DNA of 64,000 bases from positions 17,554-81,553 of the forward strand of contig JAAXJB010000122.1 in the NCBI GenBank assembly GCA_012270065.1. Reading direction: 5' to 3'. The notes under the pieces were generated by a model that did no database searches, had not been told where the DNA came from, and saw only the letters and a program-made list of their open reading frames with translations. Position numbers and translations under genes: made by a program. Position 1 is the stretch's first letter; each line of letters begins with the position of its first letter. The stretch comes from Rubripirellula sp. Its GTDB lineage: Bacteria > Planctomycetota > Planctomycetia > Pirellulales > Pirellulaceae. Positions 8,012 through 17,038 of the stretch are shown here, piece after piece.

Positions 8012-9550
8012 ATGGAAACGCAGCGATTGATGGCCCGGCTCGCCGCCGCATTATTGATTTCCACGACGATATCCGTCGCCAGCTGGAACTCAGCGTCTGC
8101 ACAGACTCTATCAGATGTGTTGGCGGCCAAAGGTCCAGCAGTAGCCCACAACATCTCGCAACCGTCTGAACGGGTTGAGATGATCGTCAAGAGCAGTCGT
8201 ATCCTGACACTCGAAGAACGAATCCCGAAATTTCAGGTGTATAACGAGCTCGTCGTCGGTGCTACACCGGTGTCACAGAATCAGATCCAGATTTTTGCGA
8301 AGACGCCTGGTACTACACAGCTGAACCTCTGGGACACCAATGATCGTCTCTACACGGTTGATGTGATCGTGATGGCAGATGCGCGGCAAGTCGAAGGCAT
8401 TCTTGAGAGCCAACTTCCTCTGGCAACGCTCAAGGTCATACCGATTCAGGATAGCGCGATCATTTCCGGTACAGTCACCAGTGTTGACGACGTTGATCGT
8501 GCTGTTGCGATTACTGAGCAGTTTTACACAACCGTTGTCAATAACATTCGTGTTGTGGGTGTTCAGACGGTGCTTCTGCACACCAAAATCATGGAGGTTT
8601 CACGTACCAAGCTACGTGATCTGGGCATTGACTGGGGTAGCGTATCAACGGGATCGTTCTTCTATTCTGCACCCAGTGGCTTGATCAATGCAGCTTTGAG
8701 CAGTACCAGTGCGCTTCCCACAGCTGGTGCCAGCCTCAACGCAACCAACCGGCTTTTTGCCAACGCCGGTGATTTTCAGGCACTCATTTCAGCTCTCCGG
8801 AAGCAGGACCTGATCAAATTTCTGGCAGAACCGACAGTGGTAGCGACGCATGGTCGCCCAGCGAGATTCAACGTAGGAGGTCGTGTCCCCTATATCGTAC
8901 CAACGAACAATGCAGTGACCGTAAATTACGAGGAATTCGGCACCGCCGTTGACTTCCTTCCGTTCGTTGTCGGCCCTGGACGAATCCGTTTGGAAGTGCG
9001 TCCCGAAGTCACCGAACCTGATCCCTCGCGTTCCATCAGTTCTGAAGGGATTGATGTCCCGGCTTTCAGTTCCCGGTATGTGGAGACCGCAGTCGAACTT
9101 CAGGCGGGACAGACATTTGCCATTGCAGGTCTGCTTCAAAGTCGAACAGAAGCTGTTTCACGAGCGACTCCATTCTTCGGAGAGCTGCCTTACATTGGAG
9201 CGGCTTTTCGACGAATCAGTGAAGCCCGCAATGACATTGAACTTTTGATCACCGTGACACCTGAACTGGTCGACGCTATTGACCCCCACCAATTGCCGCG
9301 TGGTGGGCCCGGTCTCACATCAATGTCACCAAGTGATTCCGATCTCTACCTGCGTGGTCACATCGAGGTACCCAACCTGTTAGGTAGCGACAATTGCAAT
9401 CTTGGGGAAGATGGTTACAGTGTCATGCCAGAGGTGATGCCGGGCCAATTCAAGCTCGAGGAAGCGATCCCGCCCGGGGCTATTGTTCCAGGCGAAGCAC
9501 CCGTCATAGTAGGCGAAGGAGTTTCCATTACAGCGCCACCTGTGGAATGA
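8012..9550 (+). CDS. cpaC: Flp pilus secretin CpaC/RcpA
   Basis: A 512-residue outer-membrane secretin that should form the gated channel for the Flp pilus. A signal peptide ending near SASA-Q (residue 31) is followed by the pilus-type N-terminal domain (about 45-125), a BON-like domain (about 130-185, LKVIPIQDSAIISGTVTSVDD) and the secretin core (about 250-425). The core has the usual glycine-rich gate region (FNVGGRVPYIVP), FLPFVVGPGRIRLEVRPEV, and the conserved ELQAGQTFAIAGLL. The C-terminal 90 residues are a poorly conserved, acidic extension. It lies 205 bases after cpaB. Confidence 0.94.
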   Translation: METQRLMARLAAALLISTTISVASWNSASAQTLSDVLAAKGPAVAHNISQPSERVEMIVKSSRILTLEERIPKFQVYNELVVGATPVSQNQIQIFAKTPGTTQLNLWDTNDRLYTVDVIVMADARQVEGILESQLPLATLKVIPIQDSAIISGTVTSVDDVDRAVAITEQFYTTVVNNIRVVGVQTVLLHTKIMEVSRTKLRDLGIDWGSVSTGSFFYSAPSGLINAALSSTSALPTAGASLNATNRLFANAGDFQALISALRKQDLIKFLAEPTVVATHGRPARFNVGGRVPYIVPTNNAVTVNYEEFGTAVDFLPFVVGPGRIRLEVRPEVTEPDPSRSISSEGIDVPAFSSRYVETAVELQAGQTFAIAGLLQSRTEAVSRATPFFGELPYIGAAFRRISEARNDIELLITVTPELVDAIDPHQLPRGGPGLTSMSPSDSDLYLRGHIEVPNLLGSDNCNLGEDGYSVMPEVMPGQFKLEEAIPPGAIVPGEAPVIVGEGVSITAPPVE

Positions 9551-9623
9551 TTCAACCATCGGCGCTGGTAGGCGTACGATCATCCGCGTTGTGAATCGCA
9601 AGTAACACGATGCAACCAAGCTC

Positions 9624-10838
9624 ATGAGTAACGTTTTAAGAATTGCCCTAGTCGATCCGAACGACGCCACACGAGAATCCCTGAAGGGGATGCTTCTCGG
9701 TTTGGAGACGGTATGGCTTGAAGCAGACTGTTCACGTTACGAATTTTTTCCGGATGTTCTCGAGCAAACCACACCTGATGTCGGTGTGGTTTCACTCGAT
9801 AGCAATCCGGAGCAGGCGATCGAACTGATTGAGAGGTTGACGGCAGAAATTCCTGGCACTGCCATTCTCGCTGCCAGTCGCGATACCGATGGCCAGCTGA
9901 TTCTGAAAACAATTCGTGCGGGCGCTCGTGAGTTTTTGACCCTTCCGGTGTCGGACGAGGATCTGTCCGGCGCGCTTGAGAGGGTGAGCCATCAGAAATT
10001 CGGCTCGCTGGACGGGGGATCACGCAGCAGCGAAGTCATCGCAATTGCTGGAGCAACAGGTGGAGTGGGCAGCACAAGCACTGCTGTCAACCTTGGTTGT
10101 GTACTCGCTGAAAACACGATGAACAGCGTGGCATTACTTGATCTTGATCTGGCTCTCGGCGATGCAGATGTATTTCTGGACTCGATCCCTGATTACACTC
10201 TCGCAGATGTCGTTCAAAACGTATCCAGACTCGATATCCAACTTCTGAAACGCTCACTCACGAAGCACAGCAGCGGACTTTACCTGCTCCCAAGACCGGT
10301 TGAGTTACACGATACGAATGCAATCAGCCATGACAATATCCGCAAAGTCATCGGGCTTTTGAAAGCTTCTTTCACTCACTTGATCATCGACCTCTCAAAG
10401 ACATACAGTCCAATCGACATGGCTGCGATTGAGAGTGCGTCCAAGGTAGTTCTGATAACCCAACTGGACTTGCCCTGTCTACGTAACGTGGTTCGACTGA
10501 TGATGAGTTTTGAGGAGATGGATGACCTTCAGGACAAAGTCGAGATTGTTGTGAATCGGGCGGGATTGGATTCAGGCCAGATCAGCCTTAAAAAGGCAAA
10601 GGAAACACTGGGGCGGGACATATTCGCGTTACTGCCAAATGACTATCGGACGATGGTTGAGGTCCGAAACAACGGTGTTCCGTTGATTGTTCAGGCTCCA
10701 CGCGCTGGTATCACACATGCGATTCGTGAGCTTGCATCCAAGCTTGATGGAGCCAATCAGCGTTTTGAAAAAGAGGGCACAGCTGCTTCAAAAGCAGGCG
10801 AGAGCAAGTGGAAAAAGTTCTGGCCCGGCACAAAGTGA
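9624..10838 (+). CDS. cpaE: Pilus localisation ATPase-like protein CpaE/TadZ
   Basis: A 404-residue two-domain protein. Residues 1-125 form a receiver-like domain (RIALVDPNDATRESL, VVSLDSNPEQA, then LTLPVSDEDL); the usual receiver Lys is a Leu, so phosphorylation is doubtful. Residues 130-370 are a MinD/ParA-type ATPase fold. Its P-loop reads GATGGVGSTS, missing both the signature and the canonical lysine, while DLDLALGDAD is kept. This is in line with TadZ proteins, which position the pilus machine at the cell pole. It is the last gene of the locus here; the tadA, tadB and tadC genes that usually follow are absent, and the next gene is on the opposite strand. Confidence 0.9.
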   Translation: MSNVLRIALVDPNDATRESLKGMLLGLETVWLEADCSRYEFFPDVLEQTTPDVGVVSLDSNPEQAIELIERLTAEIPGTAILAASRDTDGQLILKTIRAGAREFLTLPVSDEDLSGALERVSHQKFGSLDGGSRSSEVIAIAGATGGVGSTSTAVNLGCVLAENTMNSVALLDLDLALGDADVFLDSIPDYTLADVVQNVSRLDIQLLKRSLTKHSSGLYLLPRPVELHDTNAISHDNIRKVIGLLKASFTHLIIDLSKTYSPIDMAAIESASKVVLITQLDLPCLRNVVRLMMSFEEMDDLQDKVEIVVNRAGLDSGQISLKKAKETLGRDIFALLPNDYRTMVEVRNNGVPLIVQAPRAGITHAIRELASKLDGANQRFEKEGTAASKAGESKWKKFWPGTK

Positions 10839-10892
10839 ACCTGCGTTCCCTGAAGCGGACCATGTCTGTTCTGGTCGAATCATATTCTGATT

Positions 10893-12371
10893 CTAGAGAC
10901 TTTGATTTTCTACCCAACGAATCAGGCTCCGAACCATCACGCCTGTTGCTCCGGCGTCTCGGGACGGTTTAGGTGTGTCTGCAAACGCGGGTCCGGCAAT
11001 GTCCAAGTGAACCCATGGCACATCACCCACAAAGTTTTCAAGAAACTTCGCCGCGGTGATGGCGCCACCCCAGCGACCCTCACCCACATTCTTGATATCT
11101 GCCACTTTGCTTTTGACCTTTTCATCAAAAAGATCGAACATTGGAAGTTGCCAGACCAGTTCGCCTTCGTCAGTGGCCGCTGACTGGACTTCGTCACACA
11201 GAGTCTGGTCATTTGTCATCATACCCGCGACATCGGTTCCCAGGGCGACCATGCATGCCCCGGTCAGAGTAGCAAGATCAACCATCGCTCTCGGCTCGTT
11301 CTGTATAGCAACGTCCAGAGTATCCGCGAGTACAACACGTCCCTCGGCATCTGTGTTATGAATCTCAATTGTCTTCCCACTTCGGGTTTCAATGACATCA
11401 CCCAATTTGTAGCTATCACCACTAACCATATTCTCGGCGAGACCACAAAGCCCGATCACATTGCACTTCAGCCCCATCTTTGCAATGCCATGAAGCACGC
11501 CAACAACTGTGGCGGCACCTGCCATATCACATTTCATGTCGATCATTCCGGCGCTGGGTTTGAGCGATAACCCACCGCTATCGAAGGTGACGCCTTTGCC
11601 AACCAGTGCCAATGGTTTCTCTGAGCCGCCTGCGTCATATCTGAGCATCAAGAGTCGTGGTGATTTTGAAGATCCAGCACCAACAGCCAGGATGGCCCTG
11701 CAACCCTCCGCAATCAACCGCTGTTCATCCCAAACTTCAACCTTGACTGCAGTGCCCTCGAATAGGGCGGTTACTTTTTCTGCAAAACTCTCGGGATAAA
11801 CGACAGCCGGTGGCTCGTTCACCAATCTTTTGGTTTGGATGATTGATTCTCCGACAGCCCGTCCACGCTGCACTTTCCCATCCGCGATCCCAAAAAAGAG
11901 AATTCTTTCGGGGATGATCAGTGCCGGCTCGGACTGATAGATGGCCTGTTGGTCACATCCTGAAAGAACGCCTGCAACGATCGCATCATGGAAACTCTCC
12001 GGAAAACACTCTCCAAGTGCAACTACAACCGTCCCCCGGGGACGGTCTCCAAGGCGTCGAACAATCATCGAGCCTGACTCAAAAGCCGACTGCCTATCCG
12101 GGTCACAGGAACCCAAGCCCACCACCAGCAGCATCCGGGGACCACTGTCAGCTGGCAAAGCAAGCAGCGTCAACTCACCTTTTTTACCGAGGATTTCCCC
12201 GTTTGAAACCAGGCCTTCGATCCACCCCCCCGTCTCCTGGTTGACTGCCTGAAGTGTTGACGACAGGCTACCCTCTTGAGTCAAGCCTACAACCAGAACA
12301 TCACATGATTGCCCTGAAATTTCGGCAAGGTTCGAGATTTCGGGCGACGGAATGGGATTGCTGTCCAGCAT
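10893..12371 (-). CDS. pepA: Leucyl aminopeptidase, M17 family
   Basis: A 492-residue cytosolic dimetal aminopeptidase that removes N-terminal residues from peptides. The M17 catalytic region is intact: GKGVTFDSGGLSLKP with the metal-binding Lys/Asp, DMKCDMAGAA, and the signature NTDAEGRVVLADTL. The N-terminal 160 residues form the less conserved macro-like domain. I chose ATG 12371 (protein starts MLDSNPIPS) over a GTG at 12419 because the added residues look unrelated to the family. It converges on cpaE, with an imperfect shared hairpin GAATCA/TGATTC at 10877-10893, and is divergent from the UbiD gene with about 130 bases between. Confidence 0.95.
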   Translation of the reverse strand: MLDSNPIPSPEISNLAEISGQSCDVLVVGLTQEGSLSSTLQAVNQETGGWIEGLVSNGEILGKKGELTLLALPADSGPRMLLVVGLGSCDPDRQSAFESGSMIVRRLGDRPRGTVVVALGECFPESFHDAIVAGVLSGCDQQAIYQSEPALIIPERILFFGIADGKVQRGRAVGESIIQTKRLVNEPPAVVYPESFAEKVTALFEGTAVKVEVWDEQRLIAEGCRAILAVGAGSSKSPRLLMLRYDAGGSEKPLALVGKGVTFDSGGLSLKPSAGMIDMKCDMAGAATVVGVLHGIAKMGLKCNVIGLCGLAENMVSGDSYKLGDVIETRSGKTIEIHNTDAEGRVVLADTLDVAIQNEPRAMVDLATLTGACMVALGTDVAGMMTNDQTLCDEVQSAATDEGELVWQLPMFDLFDEKVKSKVADIKNVGEGRWGGAITAAKFLENFVGDVPWVHLDIAGPAFADTPKPSRDAGATGVMVRSLIRWVENQSL

Positions 12372-12498
12372 AAGTATTTCAGGTGGTTGTGGATGAAAGG
12401 GGCAAGATGGCCGATACACGGGTATCGTTAGTCTATGTTGCCGAAGGCGGTTATCCTAGCCTTCCTGATTTGGCTTCCAACACCATCCGCGTGCAAGA

Positions 12499-14343
12499 GT
12501 GTTTCCACCAGTGAAGCATCGTTCAACCCGAGACGCCACCGAGGATCTGCGAAAAGGCGGATACCTGATCCAGATCGACGATGAAGTCGAATCCCATCTG
12601 GAAATGGCCGAAATCCAGCGGCGTGTCTATGCCAACGGTGGTCCAGCAATCTTGTTCAACAGCATCCGTGGGTGCCAGTTCCCAGCCGTTTCAAATCTGT
12701 TCGGCTCAATTGAACAGGCCCGATATCTTTTCCGGGACACTCTTGAAGCAGTACGACGTCTGATTGAAGTAAAAATCGACCCGTCAGCTCTCCCAAGGAA
12801 TCCGCTCCGCTATGCAGGTGTTCCGCTGACAGCTCTGACCATGCTACCTCGTAAAGTCAGCCGCGGACCGGTTCAGAAAGCGACTTGCGCGATTCATGAT
12901 TTGCCTGCCATCAAATGCTGGCCTGACGATGGTGGCGCTTTCGTCACTCTGCCACAGGTGCTAAGTGATGACCCCAATGCAATGTCAAATCTCATGCGCG
13001 TCAACCTTGGTATGTACCGCGTGCAACTCTCGGGCAATGACTATGAACCCGATCAGGAGGTAGGCCTTCATTACCAGATCCATCGGGGTATGGGTGTCCA
13101 TCATCGTGCGGCATTGGATCGAGGCAAGCCTCTCCGAGTAGCAATCACAGTGGGAGGAAGTCCCGCAATGTCTGTTGCTGCAGTCATGCCGCTGCCTGAG
13201 GGTCTGACCGAATTGACCTTCGGAGGTGCTTTATCTGGTCGTCGAATCCGGATGATCACCGGCAATCACGCTCCCGTCTATGCAGACGCCGACTTCGCAA
13301 TTGTAGGGTCAATCAATCCCAACCAGACAAAACCGGAAGGACCCTTCGGAGATCATCTCGGTTATTACAGTCTGAAACATGAATTTCCTGTCATGCAGGT
13401 TGAACATGTCTGGCACCGCAAGGATGCCATTTGGCCATTCACAGTTGTTGGCCGTCCACCTCAGGAAGACACAACGTTTGGTCAATTGATCCATGATCTC
13501 ACTGACCCGATCATTCCAACGGTCATTCCCGGCGTGAAAGCTGTACATGCCGTGGATGCAGCAGGCGTGCACCCTCTGCTACTCGCCGTCGGCAGTGAAC
13601 GATACATGCCGTATCTGGAAAGACCAGAACCACAGGAATTGCTGACACAGGCAAATGCGATTCTTGGAAATGGGCAACTTTCTCTGGCGAAATACCTGTT
13701 CATCACAGATGATCCGGACAATCAACTCGACATCCATGACATCGATGCCTTCCTGAACCATATTCTGTCTCGTGTGGACTGGAAACGCGACTTGCATTTC
13801 CAGACAAGAACCACGATTGACACACTCGACTATTCCGGACGTGGATTCAATCAGGGTTCAAAAGTTGTGATTGCGGCGACCGGCACCCCACAGCGCACCC
13901 TGGCATCAAATCCGCCGCAGGATCTGCACCTTCCTGACGGTTTCAGAAATCCAAGAATTGTCGCTCCCGGTATCCTTGCAATCGAAGCACCGCGTTTTTC
14001 CGGACCTGAATCTGTCAAAGACACTCAAAACTTCGTTCAGCAAATGGAAAATGGCATTCAGCTCGACGCTCTGCCATTGATCACCCTTGTTGATGACAGT
14101 GATTTCACTGCCCGGTCCATGGGCAATTGGCTGTGGACCACATTCACCCGCAGCAATCCTGCCTGCGACATCGACGGCATCGGGGCAAAGTCTGTCAATA
14201 AACACTGGGGTTGCAGTGGTTCGCTGGTAATCGATGCAAGGATCAAGCCGCACCATGCACCACCGCTCATTGAAGATGCGCAGGTGACAGCGAAGGTTGA
14301 TGCCCGGGCAACGCGCGGTGGTGAACTGGCAAAGTACCTGTGA
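12499..14343 (+). CDS. UbiD family decarboxylase (possibly menaquinone-pathway type)
   Basis: A 614-residue UbiD-type decarboxylase, a family that uses prenylated FMN to decarboxylate aromatic or unsaturated acids. Visible family features are MSNLMRVNLGMYRVQ, QIHRGMGVHHRAA, and the active-site region KPEGPFGDHLGYY with its acid residues. The length is well above ubiquinone-pathway UbiD (about 490) and resembles the larger decarboxylases assigned to the futalosine route to menaquinone (MqnL-like); that assignment is inference. The start is uncertain: GTG 12499 is the first in frame and GTG 12511 is as good; neither has a clear ribosome site. It is followed 50 bases later by an SDR gene on the same strand. 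Confidence 0.85.
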   Translation: MFPPVKHRSTRDATEDLRKGGYLIQIDDEVESHLEMAEIQRRVYANGGPAILFNSIRGCQFPAVSNLFGSIEQARYLFRDTLEAVRRLIEVKIDPSALPRNPLRYAGVPLTALTMLPRKVSRGPVQKATCAIHDLPAIKCWPDDGGAFVTLPQVLSDDPNAMSNLMRVNLGMYRVQLSGNDYEPDQEVGLHYQIHRGMGVHHRAALDRGKPLRVAITVGGSPAMSVAAVMPLPEGLTELTFGGALSGRRIRMITGNHAPVYADADFAIVGSINPNQTKPEGPFGDHLGYYSLKHEFPVMQVEHVWHRKDAIWPFTVVGRPPQEDTTFGQLIHDLTDPIIPTVIPGVKAVHAVDAAGVHPLLLAVGSERYMPYLERPEPQELLTQANAILGNGQLSLAKYLFITDDPDNQLDIHDIDAFLNHILSRVDWKRDLHFQTRTTIDTLDYSGRGFNQGSKVVIAATGTPQRTLASNPPQDLHLPDGFRNPRIVAPGILAIEAPRFSGPESVKDTQNFVQQMENGIQLDALPLITLVDDSDFTARSMGNWLWTTFTRSNPACDIDGIGAKSVNKHWGCSGSLVIDARIKPHHAPPLIEDAQVTAKVDARATRGGELAKYL

Positions 14344-14392
14344 ATAAAACACCTGTGAATTTTGTTCTACAACACACTTGAATTAGTCCAAC

Positions 14393-15199
14393 ATGTCCAC
14401 ACTGCAAAAAGTTTTTGATTGCCCAGAACCAGTCGCACTGATCACAGGCAGCGGATCACGAAGGGTGGGCAGATCCATTGCAATCCACCTCGCACAACTC
14501 GGTTGCCGGATCGCGTTGCATGCCAATACAAGCGTCGAACAAGCGGAAGAACTGGCAGGGTATTTGCGTGATACCCACTCGAAGCAGGTGATCGTCACAA
14601 AGGGCAGCCTTTGCGACGAAGGGACGCCCGAGCAACTGGTGCACGAGACTGTCAGCACCTTCGATCGGCTTGACATTCTGGTCAACAGTGCTGCAATCTG
14701 GCGGCCCACTCCCCTCGAGGAGGTGACAGCAAGGGAAATCAGGGAGTACTTCGAAATCAATTCTGTTGCTTCCTTCCTGTGTGCCAAGGCAGCAGGTTTG
14801 CAAATGGTGGAACAATCCATGGGAGGCTCCATCATCAATGTGGGCGACTGGGCCACGGTCCGACCTTATCTGGATCATGCCGCTTACTTCCCGAGCAAGG
14901 GTGCGATTGAAACCATGACTCGATCGCTTGCAGTGGAATTCGGACATCGAAATCATCGTGTCCGCGTGAATTGCATTCAGCCGGGCCCGGTTCTGCTGGG
15001 AGAAGATGCAACTGACGCATTCGCCGAGAAAATGGCAACCAGCACACTCACGCGAAAAGTAGGAACACCAGAACACGTGGCGCATGCCGCTCAATTTCTA
15101 TGTGAAAATGATTTTGTGACTGGTGTCTGCCTGCCGGTTGATGGAGGACGCAGCATCTTTGCCCCCGATGGAATCCAAGTCGGACTCAATAGTGGCTAA
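14393..15199 (+). CDS. SDR oxidoreductase of pteridine-reductase type
   Basis: A 268-residue short-chain dehydrogenase. The cofactor loop TGSGSRRVGRS (18-28) has the arginine-rich TGxxxRxGR form that favours NADPH and is typical of pteridine reductases (PTR1/FolM). The catalytic set is Asp152, Tyr165 and Lys169; Asp replaces the usual SDR serine, with a 13-residue Asp-to-Tyr spacing as in PTR1 (D181/Y194). This suggests reduction of dihydropterins or dihydrofolate, but other SDR substrates are possible. Its TAA stop at 15197-15199 overlaps the convergent amidohydrolase stop. Confidence 0.82.
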   Translation: MSTLQKVFDCPEPVALITGSGSRRVGRSIAIHLAQLGCRIALHANTSVEQAEELAGYLRDTHSKQVIVTKGSLCDEGTPEQLVHETVSTFDRLDILVNSAAIWRPTPLEEVTAREIREYFEINSVASFLCAKAAGLQMVEQSMGGSIINVGDWATVRPYLDHAAYFPSKGAIETMTRSLAVEFGHRNHRVRVNCIQPGPVLLGEDATDAFAEKMATSTLTRKVGTPEHVAHAAQFLCENDFVTGVCLPVDGGRSIFAPDGIQVGLNSG

Positions 15200-16389
15200 C
15201 TGATATTGTTTCCGATGGGATGGTACGGATTTGCTGCGAAATCCCTGTACAAGTCATCGACTCTGGATGCTGTCGTTCGTACGGTTCCCAATTTTGCGAG
15301 GGACCCGGATCCAATGGAGCCCAAGTTGCTGCGTCCCAACGCCTGGCTACCCGACCAGGTAGCCATTTCCAATACGGATGCAGGCTGCAAATCACTTCGA
15401 TGCCGCCACAAAAACTGCGCCTCACTCCACAGATTCAGATCCGGATTACTTGCTCGCGAATCAGTCCCCAAGGCAACCCGTACGCCATGGGCCAGCATCT
15501 CCGCCACCGGATGCTCGTCATACTGAAAAAAATGATGTGTTCGCGGACAATAAACAACTGTGATATGAGGGTGGGCTGCCAACGCCTCAATCTCGGAAGT
15601 TCTGAGATCGTTCGCATGTATCATCAGTGAACGTGGTGCTCTGGCCAGCCGCTCAATCAGACCCAGGAACGGATTACCCGGCCATGGAAACAGGTGGTCT
15701 TGCCAGACCCCCATGGACCTCAAGGCCTCTGCAAACGGTCCGGTACCGGCTTCAAGCAGTTCCCGCTCGTCCGGAGACTCGGCAACATGCATCACCAGTG
15801 GACGACTCTGCTTGACAACCAGATCAAGGCATTCATCGATGGTTTCCAGCGAAGTAGAATAAGGAGCATGAGGGCTGACGCCCCGGCTGCCATCAAATCC
15901 GAGATGGGCGTTGGCGGCTGCGAGACGTTCGCTTCCCCGCGATGAATTCAGCCCCAATACCTCCGCGAAAGAAATCAAATCCACTCCATGCGTGTCAGCT
16001 GGATACTGACAGGGTGTTGTCGCGATTTCGCCCACCAGACAGGTACCTGTTTGAGCCAATTCACGGATACCACAATCAATGGCAGCACGACGATTTGATT
16101 CATTGGAGGCAACTCGCGTCGTGACAACCTGACCAATCCACTTGGATAATGAAATTCCTGAATCGCCAATGGGTTCCTGACAATCTGAAAACTCAAGATG
16201 GGTATGCGCATTAACCAGACCGGGAAGAATCGCGACATCACCAAGATCCCGGTACGGAGCGGATGGAGTGCCTGCTCCCAATGCAACAACGCATCCGTTC
16301 TCGACTTTTACCCATCCACCATGAATGGGTTCACTGGTGACAGGAACGACCCACCGCGCGGATAGCACCTGACTGTGACTCTTGATCAT
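15196..16389 (-). CDS. Amidohydrolase family metal-dependent deaminase/hydrolase
   Basis: A 397-residue member of the TRZ/ATZ-like branch of the amidohydrolase superfamily. The metal ligands are visible: HTHLEF after GLVNA, a His in SPHAPYS, HVAE, and the late Asp in ALGTDSRASN. Such enzymes deaminate purine- or triazine-like compounds; with a large UbiD protein nearby, an aminodeoxyfutalosine deaminase role is a guess worth testing. The start ATG (16387-16389) shares two bases with the start of the divergent glycosylase gene, and the stop overlaps that of the SDR gene by three bases, so both ends are fully packed against neighbours. Confidence 0.85.
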   Translation of the reverse strand: MIKSHSQVLSARWVVPVTSEPIHGGWVKVENGCVVALGAGTPSAPYRDLGDVAILPGLVNAHTHLEFSDCQEPIGDSGISLSKWIGQVVTTRVASNESNRRAAIDCGIRELAQTGTCLVGEIATTPCQYPADTHGVDLISFAEVLGLNSSRGSERLAAANAHLGFDGSRGVSPHAPYSTSLETIDECLDLVVKQSRPLVMHVAESPDERELLEAGTGPFAEALRSMGVWQDHLFPWPGNPFLGLIERLARAPRSLMIHANDLRTSEIEALAAHPHITVVYCPRTHHFFQYDEHPVAEMLAHGVRVALGTDSRASNPDLNLWSEAQFLWRHRSDLQPASVLEMATWSGSQALGRSNLGSIGSGSLAKLGTVRTTASRVDDLYRDFAANPYHPIGNNIS

Positions 16390-17038
16390 GAAAAAACCTT
16401 GTTTACAAAGTCGATTACCGGCTTCATTCTACGACCGTGATCCTTCACAGGTCGCACGTGACCTTCTGGGCATGTGGCTCATGAGAAAAATTCAGGGTAA
16501 CTGGATTGGTGGCTGCATTGTGGAAACCGAGGCCTATCTCGCCAGTGGTGACCCGGCCAGTCACAGCGCGAGAGGAAAAACACCCGGAAATACTTCCATG
16601 TTCGGCCCGCCTGGCACATTGTACGTCTATCCAATCCATGCCAACCATTGCATGAATGCTGTAACACAATCATTGGGAACCGGCAGCGCTGTGCTGATCC
16701 GTGCGATTGAACCGTTTTGTGGACTTCCCACCATGCAAGCCAACCGAGGAACCAGTCATCCGGGAAAGCTCACCAGCGGTCCCGGAATGCTCTGTCAGGC
16801 GCTTGACGTTGATCGATCGCTTGACGGAGCGAGCCTCACTCATTCTTCCCACGTCGGTATTTTTTTCAGTGGTCAAACCGTTACCCAATTCTGTCAAACT
16901 GGCCGTATCGGCGTCACGAGGGCGCAAAAAAGAAAACTCCGCTTTTTTACTGATGGGAACTGGTATGTCAGTGGTCGTCGCAAAGACCATCGAACACCGC
17001 CTGCACGACCCGCTCAGAAACTTTCCGGGGAAACGTGA
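16388..17038 (+). CDS. DNA-3-methyladenine glycosylase (AAG/MPG family)
   Basis: A 216-residue base-excision repair enzyme that removes alkylated purines. The AAG fold motifs are present: LLGMWLM, GGCIVETEAYLASGDPASHSARGKTPGN with the catalytic Glu in VETEAY, MFGPPGTLYVYPIHANHCMN, and SGPGMLCQAL. The common YGxH of the nucleotide-flipping loop reads IHANH here. I chose ATG 16388 over TTG 16382; the overlap of its start with the divergent amidohydrolase start means each promoter must lie inside the other gene. A basic C-terminal tail follows. Confidence 0.92.
   Translation: MKKPCLQSRLPASFYDRDPSQVARDLLGMWLMRKIQGNWIGGCIVETEAYLASGDPASHSARGKTPGNTSMFGPPGTLYVYPIHANHCMNAVTQSLGTGSAVLIRAIEPFCGLPTMQANRGTSHPGKLTSGPGMLCQALDVDRSLDGASLTHSSHVGIFFSGQTVTQFCQTGRIGVTRAQKRKLRFFTDGNWYVSGRRKDHRTPPARPAQKLSGET

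Noticed and set aside
15196..15199. Convergent overlap as a frameshift or sequencing error
   Set aside because: Both genes have complete family-length C-termini and proper stop codons (TAA plus, TAG minus) that simply overlap.
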